Notes: a model not told the origin generated them from the letters alone. 64,000 nt of DNA from Cohnella sp. CFH 77786 (GCF_019400745.1 NZ_WJIB01000008.1:62001-126000), one strand, 5' to 3'; counted from the stretch's first letter, positions 1 to 8,768 are shown. Numbers and translations are program-made.

Positions 1-462
1 CTCCACTTGCAGATCGCCGTAATGGATATCGACAATTTCAAAAAGGTAAACGACACGTACGGCCACCGGGCCGGGGACAACGTTCTACGAGAAGTGGCTT
101 CCATCGCCCGTTCGAAAGTCGGGCCCAACGACTTCGTCGCCCGGTACGGAGGGGAGGAGTTCGTCATCCTGTTCACCGAACTGGCCTATCCCGCGGCATT
201 CGATACCGTAGAGGAAATCAGGCGAACCGTCGCCGAAACGCCGCATGATTCCTTAGGGGGGCTAGCCGTAACCGTCAGCGTCGGCGTTAACCGTTACGTG
301 CCCGGCATGGGCAAGGAGCGGTTCTTTCAGGGAGCCGATGCCGCCTTGTACCATGCCAAGCGGACGGGCAAGAACCGCACCGTCGCGGCCGAGACGATCG
401 ATAGCGGCACGGCCGCCGCGTCGGCCGCCGCGTCGGTCGCCGCGTCCATTGCCAGGGACTGA
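1..462 (+). CDS. GGDEF-domain diguanylate cyclase, C-terminal part (cut by window edge)
   Basis: The reading frame is open from base 1, so the 5' part lies outside the window. The visible part is most of a GGDEF domain: the metal-binding DIDNFKKVND strand, then the catalytic GGEEF loop near visible residue 50, then the conserved SVGV strand and the ADAALYHAKRTGKN end. This domain normally condenses two GTP into cyclic di-GMP, and GGEEF is an active-type variant. Any sensory or membrane input domain would be upstream and cannot be seen. The last 20 or so residues are an alanine-rich tail. The RxxD inhibitory site is not obvious. An EAL protein lies two genes away on the other strand, so both signs of c-di-GMP turnover occur here. 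Confidence 0.9.
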   Translation, partial: LHLQIAVMDIDNFKKVNDTYGHRAGDNVLREVASIARSKVGPNDFVARYGGEEFVILFTELAYPAAFDTVEEIRRTVAETPHDSLGGLAVTVSVGVNRYVPGMGKERFFQGADAALYHAKRTGKNRTVAAETIDSGTAAASAAASVAASIARD

Positions 463-504
463 TTCCCCATCAATCCGCAGAACCCGAATCACGCAAGAAT
501 GATG

Positions 505-543
505 AAAAAAAAGCCCGCAGGAACTTCCTCCCGCGGGCTTTTT
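505..543 (+). terminator. intrinsic terminator between convergent genes
   Basis: An 8-bp inverted repeat (AAGCCCGC at 511-518 and GCGGGCTT at 533-540) has an A-run before it and a T-run after it. It can therefore stop transcription from both the GGDEF gene (+) and mqnC (-). Confidence 0.85.
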
Positions 544-572
544 GCCGTCTGTGTCTCCGTTTCGCGAAACGG

Positions 573-1709
573 TCAGTTCTGCATCACGAAATCGCGAGCC
601 ACCGTGTCGTTTTCGCGGTAAACTTTCAAGATTCGGTATTTCGTGTTTCGTTGGGCCGGGATTTTGCCCGCTTGGCGAATAATGTCAAGCGTGGAGCCGA
701 TATTCACCTTATGCGTCGTACCGGCTGCGGAAACGACGTTCTCTTCGATCATCGTGCTGCCGAAATCGTTGCACCCGTAAGACAGCGACAGCTTGCCGAT
801 TTCCGGCCCCATCGTCACCCACGACGATTGGAAGTTGTCGATGTTATCGAGCGCAATCCGGCTGATCGCGAGCGTCTTCAAATATTCCTCGGGCGTAGCC
901 TTCTCGCGTTTCATGTTCGTGTTTTCCGGCTGGAACGTCCACGGAATGAAAGCCAGGAATCCCGGCGACGGATACCCGTTGTTCAGGCATTCGTCCTGGG
1001 CGTCGCGGACGCGGATGAGGTGCAGCGCGCGCTCCTCCATCGATTCCCCGAAGCCGATGACCATCGTCGCCGTCGTGTTCATGCCGATTTTGTGCGCGGT
1101 CGTCATCACGTCCATCCAATCCCGCCAGGAGCCCTTCAGCTTGCTGATTTTGGAACGGGTCCGGTCGTCGAGAATCTCCGCGCCTCCGCCCGGCAGCGAA
1201 TCCAGTCCCGCTTCGTGCAGCCGCCTCACCACGTCCTCAATCGGAATGTTGCCGGCTACGACCTGCATTTTGCGGATTTCCGCGGGCGAGAACGAGTGCA
1301 TCGTGATGTCCGGGAACCGGACTTTGATCTCCCGCAGCAAATTCAAATAATAGTCGAACGGCAAATCCGGGTTCGTCCCGCCTTGCATCAGGATTTCGGT
1401 TCCCCCGACATCGACCGTTTCCTGGATTTTACGAAAGATGACTTCGTCGGGCAGCACGTACCCTTCCTTGGACCCCGGCGCACGGTAAAACGCGCAGAAC
1501 CGGCAGTACACGTCGCATATATTCGTATAGTTAATGTTGCGCCCCACGACGAACGTCGTGATCGGCTCCGGATGTTTCTTCATCATCAGCCGGTTGGCGG
1601 TGTCGCCCATTTTCTCGATTTCATCCGACTCGAACAAAGCGACGATATCGTCTTTCTCCAACCTTCTGCCTTGGAGAGCGCCTTCTAAAATACGGTCGAT
1701 ATGGCTCAT
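573..1709 (-). CDS. mqnC: cyclic dehypoxanthinyl futalosine synthase (radical SAM)
   Basis: This radical SAM enzyme cyclises dehypoxanthinyl futalosine in the futalosine route to menaquinone. The CxxxCxxC iron-sulfur motif is at residues 65-72 (C65, C69, C72), within NINYTNICDVYCRFCAFYR, which is typical of MqnC rather than MqnE. QGGTNPDLP, LDSLPGGGAEIL, FIPWTFQPEN and SWVTMGPEIG are further family blocks. Length is 378 residues, normal for the family. I start at the ATG at 1709 because AGGGAGGA lies just upstream; an in-frame ATG 84 bases earlier has no such site. No other mqn gene is in the window, so the pathway is dispersed. Confidence 0.93.
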   Translation of the reverse strand: MSHIDRILEGALQGRRLEKDDIVALFESDEIEKMGDTANRLMMKKHPEPITTFVVGRNINYTNICDVYCRFCAFYRAPGSKEGYVLPDEVIFRKIQETVDVGGTEILMQGGTNPDLPFDYYLNLLREIKVRFPDITMHSFSPAEIRKMQVVAGNIPIEDVVRRLHEAGLDSLPGGGAEILDDRTRSKISKLKGSWRDWMDVMTTAHKIGMNTTATMVIGFGESMEERALHLIRVRDAQDECLNNGYPSPGFLAFIPWTFQPENTNMKREKATPEEYLKTLAISRIALDNIDNFQSSWVTMGPEIGKLSLSYGCNDFGSTMIEENVVSAAGTTHKVNIGSTLDIIRQAGKIPAQRNTKYRILKVYRENDTVARDFVMQN

Positions 1710-1810
1710 TGTCGTATCCTCCCTCTCCCGGGAAACGAAACGGGTTCCCTTAGTCCTTCCCATCGTACCATACTGGGTGCGGACCGTCATCATGAAGCCG
1801 TTTGGCAGAA

Positions 1811-1841
1811 CGAAAAGCGCACCCCAAGTGTGCGCTTTTCG
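1811..1841 (-). terminator. hairpin terminator after the EAL gene
   Basis: A perfect 12-bp inverted repeat (arms 1811-1822 and 1830-1841, CGAAAAGCGCAC type) with a 7-base loop lies 9 bases past the EAL stop codon. The U-run is short, so termination strength is uncertain. Confidence 0.65.
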
Positions 1842-1849
1842 TCACCATT

Positions 1850-3238
1850 TTAGGAAGCCGCTTGGCCTCTTCGATGCTGAATCCGTTCCTTGGTTTCCTG
1901 GAACATGCCGCGTTCATGCTCTTCGAGAAGCGCGCTCGGCCGCGCGAAATAGTAGCCCTGTCCCATGCCGACGTCCAAGCGGAACAGCACGTCCGCTTCC
2001 TCCTCGCGTTCCACGCCTTCCGCCACCACGTCGCAGTTCATCTCCTTGGCAATCGACATGAGCGCCTTCAGCATGCTTTCCTTGATCGCGACGCGGTCAA
2101 CGTGGCGGATCACGGAGCGGTCGATTTTGATCAGCTCGGGGACGAGCTCGCCGATCCACTGCAGGCTCGAATAGCCGGCGCCCGCATCGTCTACGGCGAA
2201 GCGGAAACCGCGTTTGCGGAACGAGGACAGGATTTCCGCCATCGCCTCCAAGTCGGACACTTCGTGCCGTTCGGTGATCTCGAAGTAGATTTGGGAAGCT
2301 GTCAGCCCGGGATGACGCTCCAGACACTTGAGCACGTGGGAAAGGAACAGCGGATGCGCAAGCGTCACCGCCGTTACGTTCAGGAACACCGGCTCCCGGA
2401 TTCCCCGGGAGGCCACCTCCTCGAGCGCCCGGCTGACGACCAGGAATTCCAACCGGCTCAACAGGCGGGTCTGCGAGGCAATCCGGAACAGCTCGTCCGG
2501 CATGTGAAACGCGCTTTCGGCCGGTCCGCGCGTCAGGATTTCCCAACCGTGCACGTCTCCGCTTGTCAGGTTCATGATCGGTTGCGCGAGAACGGACACG
2601 GCTTCCCGCTCCAGCAGCTGCTCGAGCTGCTTGCGCAGGACCTCCGTTTGGGGAGTCAACTGGTGCGTAGCGAGAGCGAGAGCGAGCCGGTAGGCTTCCG
2701 AGAGTCGATCGGCAGGCTCCGCGGCAGGGGTTGACCCGGCAATCGGCGCGCAGGCCTTGACGATCTTAACGTTCCTCCGCCATTCGGGGACGGCGCCCTG
2801 CAGGCCGACTTCCAGCGCGGAGCGGATCCGTTCGAGTTTCTCGTTCATCGCTTGAGGGATGCCGTTCCCGGATTGATCGTCCGCTTGCGATATCTGAAAC
2901 AGAAGAACGTAGTCCGTCCGGTCGAATTGATCCAACACGACCAGTTCGTCCGTGCTCAGCTGTAGGGCGGCGCTGATCCTTAAGTGCCGACGCGCCGCCT
3001 CGCGGAACCTCTCCCATGCTTCATCCGGAACTTCATGCTGCAAACGGGAAAACTCCAGCCGGAACAAAGCCAGCCAGCATTTTCCCGTCTCGTCTAGGCT
3101 TTTTTCCATCAGGGAAAGAACGGGTCGCCGCAGCGTAAAATCCGGCGGAAAAAATTTGATGGCGCGGTCCGGGAGAAACAGCTTCAGCCCGCTCGCGATC
3201 CGTTCGAAAAGCTTGGGAGAGGTCACGTCGTCCATCAT
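1850..3238 (-). CDS. EAL-domain cyclic di-GMP phosphodiesterase
   Basis: The C-terminal half (about residues 205-450) is an EAL domain. The signature is EILTRG at 233 instead of EALLR, but the residues normally needed for catalysis look present: the N of FLNVT, the E of EITER, the double D of VDDAGAGYSSL, the K of IKIDRS, the E of AEGVE and the Q of GMGQGYYFARP. Hydrolysis of c-di-GMP is therefore likely. The N-terminal 200 residues are soluble and do not match a domain I recognise; a degenerate GGDEF is possible. No membrane segment is seen. The ribosome binding site is weak, so the start is provisional. It stands alone between mqnC and the met operon. Confidence 0.88.
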   Translation of the reverse strand: MMDDVTSPKLFERIASGLKLFLPDRAIKFFPPDFTLRRPVLSLMEKSLDETGKCWLALFRLEFSRLQHEVPDEAWERFREAARRHLRISAALQLSTDELVVLDQFDRTDYVLLFQISQADDQSGNGIPQAMNEKLERIRSALEVGLQGAVPEWRRNVKIVKACAPIAGSTPAAEPADRLSEAYRLALALATHQLTPQTEVLRKQLEQLLEREAVSVLAQPIMNLTSGDVHGWEILTRGPAESAFHMPDELFRIASQTRLLSRLEFLVVSRALEEVASRGIREPVFLNVTAVTLAHPLFLSHVLKCLERHPGLTASQIYFEITERHEVSDLEAMAEILSSFRKRGFRFAVDDAGAGYSSLQWIGELVPELIKIDRSVIRHVDRVAIKESMLKALMSIAKEMNCDVVAEGVEREEEADVLFRLDVGMGQGYYFARPSALLEEHERGMFQETKERIQHRRGQAAS

Positions 3239-3322
3239 CCTGTCCAGGTTGTTTCAACTATTGTAGCACACTTTTGCGAAGGGATAGCAAATTATGTCTT
3301 TCCTTGTCGAAAATTCGAAACG

Positions 3323-4510
3323 TTATACCGGTTTTCTCGCGCGGACCGCGTTCGCGAACCGTCCCAGCGCCTCCGCCAGCGTAGCTCTGGGGCAAGCGAC
3401 GTTCACGCGCAGGAAGCCGGCCGCTTGGCCGCCGAAGACCGAGCCTTCCGAGAACGCAACGCGCGCTTCCTCGAACATCAACTTCTTGAGGTCGGCCGGC
3501 TCCCGCGAAATCGCGCTGCAGTCCATCCACACCAAATAAGTGGCCTCCGGCCGAACGACCTGCACTTCCGGCAGACGTTCCTTAACGAAATCGAGCAGGA
3601 ATTGCACATTGCCCTCCAGGTAATCGATCAGCTGCTCGAGCCACTCGTCTCCGTGCGTGTAGCTGCTGATCAGCGCGGGGATACCGAAGTACGGTTCCAT
3701 GTGCAGAGACAATGTTTTTACCGCGGTGTTGTACCGGCGTCTGAGCTCGTCATTCGGAACGATGGCCAAGGCGGACTGGAGCCCCGCGAGATTGAACGTT
3801 TTGCTCGGCGCGACGAGCGTGAACGAATGCTGGGCGAAATCATCCCGGATCGACGCGAACGGTACATGGCGATGTCCTCGGAACACCAGGTCGTGGTGGA
3901 TTTCGTCGGCAACGATCAGGACGCCGTGCCGAAGGCAGATCTCGCCCGCGCGGACCAGTTCATCGCGCGACCACACCCGGCCGCCGGGGTTGTGCGGCGT
4001 ACAGAGGAGCAGCAGCTTGGCTCCGTCCGCGGCTTGGCGCTCCAGCAGCTCGAAGTCCATTTCGAAGCGGCCGTTCCGAAGCGTGAGCGGATTGTCCACG
4101 ATCGTCCGTCCGTTCATCCGGATCACTTCATAGAACGGGTAGTATACCGGGGATTGCAGGATCACCTTGTCTCCCGGTTGCGTAAACGCCTGAACGATCA
4201 CGCTGATGGCGGGCACGACTCCCGGCGTGGACGAGGACAGCCATTCGTGGCGGATGTCCCACCCGTGACGGCGCTTCATCCAGCCGCTGACCGCTTCGAA
4301 ATATTCCGGCGGACGGATCGTATACCCGTACACCCCGAGCTGCGCCCGGCGGACGACTTCCTCGACGACTTCCTTCGGCGGTTCGAAATCCATGTCGGCG
4401 ACCCAGAGAGGCAGCACGTCCTTATGCCCGAAAAGCTTCTCCGACTGGTCCCATTTGTACGAATAAGTGCCGGTGCGGATGGATACGCGGTCGAAATCGT
4501 AATGGGTCAT
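3323..4510 (-). CDS. patB: PLP-dependent cystathionine beta-lyase, MalY/PatB type
   Basis: This is a fold-type I aminotransferase-family protein of 395 residues. The N-terminal GTYSYKWDQ...DVLPLWVADMDFE block is the MalY/PatB signature, and the PLP lysine lies in LVAPSKTFNLAGLQ. MalY/PatB enzymes cleave cystathionine (and cysteine) to homocysteine or sulfide, pyruvate and ammonia. It begins 4 bases after the stop of metI, in the same S-box operon, so cystathionine beta-lyase in methionine synthesis is the natural role. In Bacillus subtilis the corresponding step is done by MetC beside MetI. Substrate preference (cystathionine or cysteine) cannot be read from sequence. Confidence 0.85.
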   Translation of the reverse strand: MTHYDFDRVSIRTGTYSYKWDQSEKLFGHKDVLPLWVADMDFEPPKEVVEEVVRRAQLGVYGYTIRPPEYFEAVSGWMKRRHGWDIRHEWLSSSTPGVVPAISVIVQAFTQPGDKVILQSPVYYPFYEVIRMNGRTIVDNPLTLRNGRFEMDFELLERQAADGAKLLLLCTPHNPGGRVWSRDELVRAGEICLRHGVLIVADEIHHDLVFRGHRHVPFASIRDDFAQHSFTLVAPSKTFNLAGLQSALAIVPNDELRRRYNTAVKTLSLHMEPYFGIPALISSYTHGDEWLEQLIDYLEGNVQFLLDFVKERLPEVQVVRPEATYLVWMDCSAISREPADLKKLMFEEARVAFSEGSVFGGQAAGFLRVNVACPRATLAEALGRFANAVRARKPV

Positions 4511-4514
4511 CGCC

Positions 4515-5672
4515 TTATCCTCCGATTTCCTTCAACGCGGCATCGATCGCCTGGCCGAGGTCCGCGATCAGATCGTCGATATGCTCGATGCCGACCGAGA
4601 ACCGCAGCAGCCGGTCATCCACGCCCACGGCTCGGCGGATTTCTTCGGGAATGTCCGCATGCGTCTGCACGGCCGGATACGTCATGAGCGACTCGACGCC
4701 GCCGAGGCTTTCGGCGAACGCAATTAGCCGCACATGGCGGAGAATCGGCTCGATCGTTCGGGCGTCTTTCATTTTAAAGGAAAAAATGCCCGTATTTCCG
4801 GAAGCTTGCCGCTGCTGGATGTCGTGTCCCGGATGGTGGGGCAGCGCGGGATGGTAGACCTCTTCGACCGCCTCGTGCCGCCCCAGCCAGGATGCGATCC
4901 GGACCGAATTTTCCTGATGCCGTTCCATCCGCAGAGCCAGCGTCTTCATGCCGCGCATGAGCAGCCACGAATCCTGCGGTCCGAGCACCGCCCCGATGGA
5001 GTTGTGCAGGAACGCCATCTCCTTGGACAGCTCTTCGCCTTTGGTCACGATGAGGCCCGCAAGCACGTCGTTGTGGCCGCCCAAATATTTGGTGGCGCTA
5101 TGGATGACGATATCCGCGCCATGCTCGATCGGCCGGAAGAAGAACGGTGTAAGCAGCGTGTTGTCCACGATGACGAGATAGCCTTTACGCTTGGCCCAAG
5201 CGGATACTTTGGCCACGTCGGTGATCATCATGAGCGGATTGGTCGGCGTCTCGATCAGGACGGCTTTCGTCCCCGGACGGCTGTTCGACTCGAGCGCATC
5301 CAGGTCGTTCGTGTCCACGTAGGACGCCGTCACGCCGTAACGGCTCATGATTTTCTCCAGCAGGCGGTACGTGCCGCCATAGAGGTCGAGGGAGACGAGC
5401 AAATGATCGCCTTGCTTGAACAACGCGAAGATCGTCTGCAAGGCCGCCATGCCCGAGCTGCAGGCGAAGCCGGCGTCACCGCTTTCCAGGTCGGCGGCCG
5501 CCGCTTCGAGAACCGACCGGGTGGGGCTTTTGGTCCTTGCGTAGTCGAAACCCGTGCTCTGGCCGAGCCGAGGATGCCGGAACGCCGTCGCGTGATAAAC
5601 CGGGAAGCTGACGCCTCCCGTCGCCGGATCTTCCAGCGAACCGATTTGAGCCAATCGACTTTCAATATTCAT
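4515..5672 (-). CDS. metI: cystathionine gamma-synthase / O-acetylhomoserine thiolyase
   Basis: This is a Cys/Met-metabolism PLP enzyme of 385 residues. Family blocks are YARTKSPTR, the ACSSGMAA phosphate loop, ETPTNPLM, VDNTLLTPFF, and IHSATKYLGGHND with the PLP lysine. It joins the homoserine ester made by the upstream metA product to cysteine (or sulfide). It is the second gene of the SAM-riboswitch operon metA-metI-patB. Its Shine-Dalgarno GAGGAGG abuts a hairpin repeat of the kind also found before cobU and zapA. Gamma-lyases of the same family look similar, but the operon favours synthesis. Confidence 0.88.
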   Translation of the reverse strand: MNIESRLAQIGSLEDPATGGVSFPVYHATAFRHPRLGQSTGFDYARTKSPTRSVLEAAAADLESGDAGFACSSGMAALQTIFALFKQGDHLLVSLDLYGGTYRLLEKIMSRYGVTASYVDTNDLDALESNSRPGTKAVLIETPTNPLMMITDVAKVSAWAKRKGYLVIVDNTLLTPFFFRPIEHGADIVIHSATKYLGGHNDVLAGLIVTKGEELSKEMAFLHNSIGAVLGPQDSWLLMRGMKTLALRMERHQENSVRIASWLGRHEAVEEVYHPALPHHPGHDIQQRQASGNTGIFSFKMKDARTIEPILRHVRLIAFAESLGGVESLMTYPAVQTHADIPEEIRRAVGVDDRLLRFSVGIEHIDDLIADLGQAIDAALKEIGG

Positions 5673-5685
5673 GGGTGGAATAGGC

Positions 5686-5761
5686 CTCCTCTAATCGGGA
5701 GTTTGACGTCTAATCGGGAGTTTGCAAGAGCAAACTCTCCCTGCTCAAACTCTCTCCTCTT
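5686..5761 (-). repeat. hairpin plus Shine-Dalgarno repeat, locus 1 (metA-metI gap)
   Basis: The 92-base gap between metA and metI holds nested copies of GGGAGTTTG...CAAACTC inverted repeats and the word CTAATCGGGAG twice. Read on the minus strand, the repeat ends in GATTAGAGGAGG, which is the ribosome binding site of metI. The same element precedes cobU (26746-26824) and, slightly changed, zapA (44290-44368). This copy is the most degenerate of the three. Confidence 0.75.
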
Positions 5762-5764
5762 GCG

Positions 5765-6700
5765 CTAAGGTCGATGCGCGTGTTTCTGCGCTTTGCCAAG
5801 CTCGAACGGGGTCTCCTGGTACACATAATAATTGAGCCAGTTGGAGAACAGAAGGTTCGCGTGCGCCCGCCAGGTGGACACGGGGGCGCGGGACGGGTCG
5901 TTGTTCGGGAAATAGTTTTTGGGCACGTCTATTCGGAGTCCTTTGGCCTTGTCGCGGTCGTATTCCCACTTCAGCGTTTGCGGATCGTACTCGGAGTGGC
6001 CCGTGACGAAAATTTGCTTGCCGTCGTGAGACGCCGCGATGTAAACGCCCGTTTCTTCCGATTCCGATAGGATGTCCAAGCCGTCCGCCCGCTCGACGTC
6101 CTCCCTCCGAACCTCCGTGTGTCTCGACTGGGGCACGTAGAACATTTCGTCGAAACCGCGCGTCAGCTTCGTGTTCGGCTTCGTCACGAAGTGCGGGAAC
6201 ACGCCGAAAATTTTCTCTTGAAGCGGATACTTGGGGATTCCGAAATGGTGGTACAGCCCCGCCTGGGCCGCCCAGCAAATGTGCAGGGTGGACGTGACGT
6301 TATCGACGGTCCAGTCCATAATGGCCTGAAGTTCGTTCCAGTAGGTCACTTCCTCGAACGGCATCTGCTCCACGGGAGCGCCGGTGATAATCATCCCGTC
6401 ATATTGCTCGTCCTCGATTTCGTCGAAGGTTTTGTAAAACGTTTCCAGGTGCTCCGCCGAAGTGTTTTTCGAAACGTGCGTCTTCGGGTGGAGCAGGACG
6501 GCCTCGACCTGCAGCGGCGTATTGCCGATCAGCCGGAGCAGCTGCGTCTCGGTCGTTTCCTTCGTCGGCATGAGGTTGAGGATCGCGATGCGGAGCGGCC
6601 GAATATCTTGATGGTATGCTTTGCTTTCGTCCATGACGAAGATGTTTTCCCCTGCGAGCACCTCTTTGGCGGGCAAGTTGTCGGGTACTTTGATCGGCAT
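5765..6700 (-). CDS. metA: homoserine O-acetyltransferase (MetA family)
   Basis: This enzyme acylates homoserine, the first committed step to methionine. The protein is 311 residues. Nucleophile C142 lies in [10 protein letters not shown], and H235 and E237 in VTGHSEYDP complete the triad. Residue 111, in TGAPVEQ, is Glu. In this family Glu at this position is reported to favour acetyl-CoA and Gly (as in E. coli) succinyl-CoA, so I call it an acetyltransferase although it carries the MetA name. The GGAGG site is 8 bases before the ATG. It is the first gene after the SAM-I riboswitch. Confidence 0.93.
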   Translation of the reverse strand: MPIKVPDNLPAKEVLAGENIFVMDESKAYHQDIRPLRIAILNLMPTKETTETQLLRLIGNTPLQVEAVLLHPKTHVSKNTSAEHLETFYKTFDEIEDEQYDGMIITGAPVEQMPFEEVTYWNELQAIMDWTVDNVTSTLHICWAAQAGLYHHFGIPKYPLQEKIFGVFPHFVTKPNTKLTRGFDEMFYVPQSRHTEVRREDVERADGLDILSESEETGVYIAASHDGKQIFVTGHSEYDPQTLKWEYDRDKAKGLRIDVPKNYFPNNDPSRAPVSTWRAHANLLFSNWLNYYVYQETPFELGKAQKHAHRP

Positions 6701-6734
6701 CCCGCATTCCTCCTTGAAGTCGAATAGAAAAACA

Positions 6735-6764
6735 TGAAAACGACCCCGATGAGACAGGGTCGTT
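6735..6764 (-). terminator. expression-platform terminator of the SAM riboswitch
   Basis: Arms AACGACCC (6757-6764 read on minus) and GGGTCGTT (6739-6746 read on minus) form a stem followed by a U-rich stretch, between the aptamer and metA. It should form when SAM is bound and stop the met operon transcript. Confidence 0.8.
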
Positions 6765-6782
6765 GAAAGTCGATTCAGCGCG

Positions 6783-6900
6783 CCCTTCTCATCTGTCAGA
6801 AACGCTTGCGCGCCTCCGCAAGAATTAGCACCGTGCGTCCATGTTGCGACGCCGGTTGCCGGGCTTCATCGGGCTAGTCCCTCCGCCTGCTCTTGATAAG
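6783..6900 (-). promoter_or_regulatory. SAM-I (S-box) riboswitch controlling metA-metI-patB
   Basis: Read on the minus strand, the S-box core words appear in order: CTTATCAAGAG, GGAGGGACTAGCCC, GATGAAGCCCGGCAACC, then GGTGCTAATTC and the closing GATGAG arm that pairs with the first word. An intrinsic terminator follows at 6735-6764 and metA begins at 6700. High SAM should cause early termination. The three downstream genes are all methionine synthesis genes, which agrees. Confidence 0.95.
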
Positions 6901-7144
6901 ATGGCCAACTCATTCGGTTGTCGTTTGACAATAATGTAACCGAAAACCCCAGAAGCGTCAAGTGCAGGTTCCCCGGTCCGTCACGCCGGATAGGGATCTG
7001 GAGAGCCCTTCATGCGCCATCCGATTCCGAAGCTGCGAACCCCGAAATTCGCCCTTGATAAACCCGTCTATCCGGGCTTATACTTATCACGTCCACCGAG
7101 CGCAATGCGCCGGAAATCCGCGATACGACAGGGGGGAGCCGAAC
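6901..7144. other. intergenic region between the S-box and the corA leader
   Basis: No gene is seen. A 7-bp inverted repeat (TTCGGTT at 6913-6919 and AACCGAA at 6938-6944) sits just upstream of the S-box on its promoter side and could be an operator. I could not place a convincing sigma-A promoter for either flanking transcript. Confidence 0.4.
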
Positions 7145-7246
7145 ATGGAAGGAGATCATCCGAGGCCAGCGCACTGGCAGATGATCGACCGCGCAGGACG
7201 GAAATCCGATCGGGGGATCTCTCCCTGTTCCGGCTTCGCCGGATAG
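7145..7246 (+). CDS. possible 33-codon leader ORF upstream of corA
   Basis: An ATG preceded by GGGGGGAGC at good spacing opens a 33-codon frame (MEGDHPRPAHWQ...CSGFAG). It ends at a TAG inside the 3' arm of a strong hairpin (CCCTGTTCCGGC with GCCGGATAGGG, 7223-7248). Further stems follow: CTTCGC/GCGAAG (7261-7297) enclosing GACGG/CCGTC, and TGCGG/CCGCA near 7306-7320. A translated leader would melt the first hairpin, as in leader-peptide control of some magnesium transporter genes. It resembles no known peptide, and I do not recognise an M-box here. Confidence 0.3.
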   Translation: MEGDHPRPAHWQMIDRAGRKSDRGISPCSGFAG

Positions 7247-7348
7247 GGCCGCTCCCTGTTCTTCGCGACGGAAACCGTCCTGCATCAATACGCGAAGAAG
7301 GACCTCTGCGGTCAAGCCGCATCGGGTTCGCGCCAGGAGGAGGTTTCC

Positions 7349-8284
7349 ATGAAAATCCGTTTGGTTGAACAAGGCGTTTTTACGCCGATCGAAGATATCC
7401 AAGTCGCGCTGACGGCCCCCGCCGAGGGGTTCTATTGGATCGACGCCGACGTTGACGACCTGTCCGTCCTGCAGCCGATGTTCGGCCTTCACGACCTGGC
7501 CGTCGAAGACTGCCTGTCCGAGGAAGAGCAGCGTCCCAAGCTCGAAATTTACGAAAACCAATACTTTCTCGTGATCAACAGCATCCGGTTCGACGATGAG
7601 GAAATTTTCCTGCGGGCCTTGAACATTTTTCTCGGACGCCATTATCTCATCACGGTTACACGGACGAAAATCAACGAACTGCGCAGCATCAAACCGATCC
7701 TGCTCGAGCAGGAAGTGAACCGGGCCGACCGGTTCCTCTATCATCTCGTCGATTTGGTGGTCGATAATTATTTCGTCGTCGGCGACCGCATCGAATACCG
7801 GATCGAAGGGCTCGAAGAGGACATCCTCATGCACACGAAGAAAGACCATCTGACCGAGATCATCGGACTCCGAAGCGAAATCCTGTGGCTGAAGAAAGTT
7901 CTTGGCCCTCAGCGCGACGTCATCGCCACCTTGAACAAGAAAGAACTAAGGCTGATCGACGACCAGCTGCAGAAATATTTCGGCGACATTCACGAGAACG
8001 CGGTCAAAATTTACGAAACTTTCGAGACGTACCGCGACTTGATGGGCAACTTGCGCGAAGCGTACCAGTCCAGCCTAGCGAACCGCGCCAACGAAATCAT
8101 GCGGGTGTTCACCGCGCTGACGACGATTTTCATGCCCTTGACGTTCATTACCGGAGTCTACGGGATGAACTTCGATTTTATCCCGGGCATGCACTACCAT
8201 TACGGCTCCGTCGTGCTGCTGCTCATCATGGCCGCCCTCGGGTTCGGCATGTTTTACTTCTTCCGCAAGAAGGATTGGCTTTGA
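7349..8284 (+). CDS. corA: CorA-family magnesium/divalent cation transporter
   Basis: The protein is 311 residues. A large cytosolic N-terminal domain is followed by a long helix and two C-terminal membrane segments. The YGMN selectivity-filter motif is near residue 275 (TGVYGMNFDFIPG), followed by the second membrane helix and a basic KKDWL tail. It should form a pentameric channel for Mg2+ (or Co2+/Ni2+). AGGAGGAGG lies just before the ATG. A structured leader precedes it and a terminator follows. Confidence 0.92.
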   Translation: MKIRLVEQGVFTPIEDIQVALTAPAEGFYWIDADVDDLSVLQPMFGLHDLAVEDCLSEEEQRPKLEIYENQYFLVINSIRFDDEEIFLRALNIFLGRHYLITVTRTKINELRSIKPILLEQEVNRADRFLYHLVDLVVDNYFVVGDRIEYRIEGLEEDILMHTKKDHLTEIIGLRSEILWLKKVLGPQRDVIATLNKKELRLIDDQLQKYFGDIHENAVKIYETFETYRDLMGNLREAYQSSLANRANEIMRVFTALTTIFMPLTFITGVYGMNFDFIPGMHYHYGSVVLLLIMAALGFGMFYFFRKKDWL

Positions 8285-8305
8285 TCGATTCTTTTGTTCC
8301 TACGG

Positions 8306-8337
8306 GCAACCGGCTGCTGCCGGCTGCTCTTTTCTTT
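8306..8337 (+). terminator. corA terminator
   Basis: A 9-bp stem (8306-8314 with 8319-8327, GCAACCGGC/GCCGGCTGC) is followed by TCTTTTCTTTT, 22 bases after the corA stop. Confidence 0.8.
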
Positions 8338-8360
8338 TGTCGCGGTTCCGCCCTATCCGA

Positions 8361-8768
8361 GAAAACCGCCAAAATCATGCCTCACAGACACTATTCCGCC
8401 CATGGTTCCGCATATCCGCCAAAATAGCGTCGCAAAGACACTATTCCGCCCATGGTTCCGCATATCCGCCAAAATAGCATCCCACAGACACTATTCCGCC
8501 CATGATTCTGGAAAACCGCCAAAATAGCGTCCCACAGACACTATTCCTCCCATGGTTCCGGAAAACCGCCAAAATAGCGTCCCACAGACACTATTCCTCC
8601 CATGATTCTGGAAAACCGCCAAAATAGCGTCCCACAGACACTATTCCGCCCATGGTTCCGGAAAACCGCCAAAATAGCGCCCCACAGACACTATTCCTCC
8701 CATGGTTCCGGAAAACCGCAAAATAGCGTCCCACAGACACTATTCCGCCCATGGTTCCGCATATCCGC
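8361..8768. repeat. tandem array 1: 50-bp unit, 8 copies
   Basis: Eight copies of a 50-bp unit run head to tail. The landmark CTATTCCGCC or CTATTCCTCC ends at 8400, 8450, 8500, 8550, 8600, 8650, 8700 and 8749, the last unit being one base short. Each unit holds an imperfect inverted repeat, AATAGCGTC then GACACTATT around CCACA, so each can form a hairpin. Variation is mostly in two alternatives (CATGGTTCCG or CATGATTCTG; GCATATCC or GGAAAACC). There are no spacers, so this is not CRISPR. It fills the gap between the convergent genes corA and the HRDC gene. Confidence 0.92.

Noticed and set aside
6960..7348. M-box riboswitch before corA
   Set aside because: I looked for the conserved M-box words (GGTGAGGCTCC, GCTACTGCC) and did not find them.
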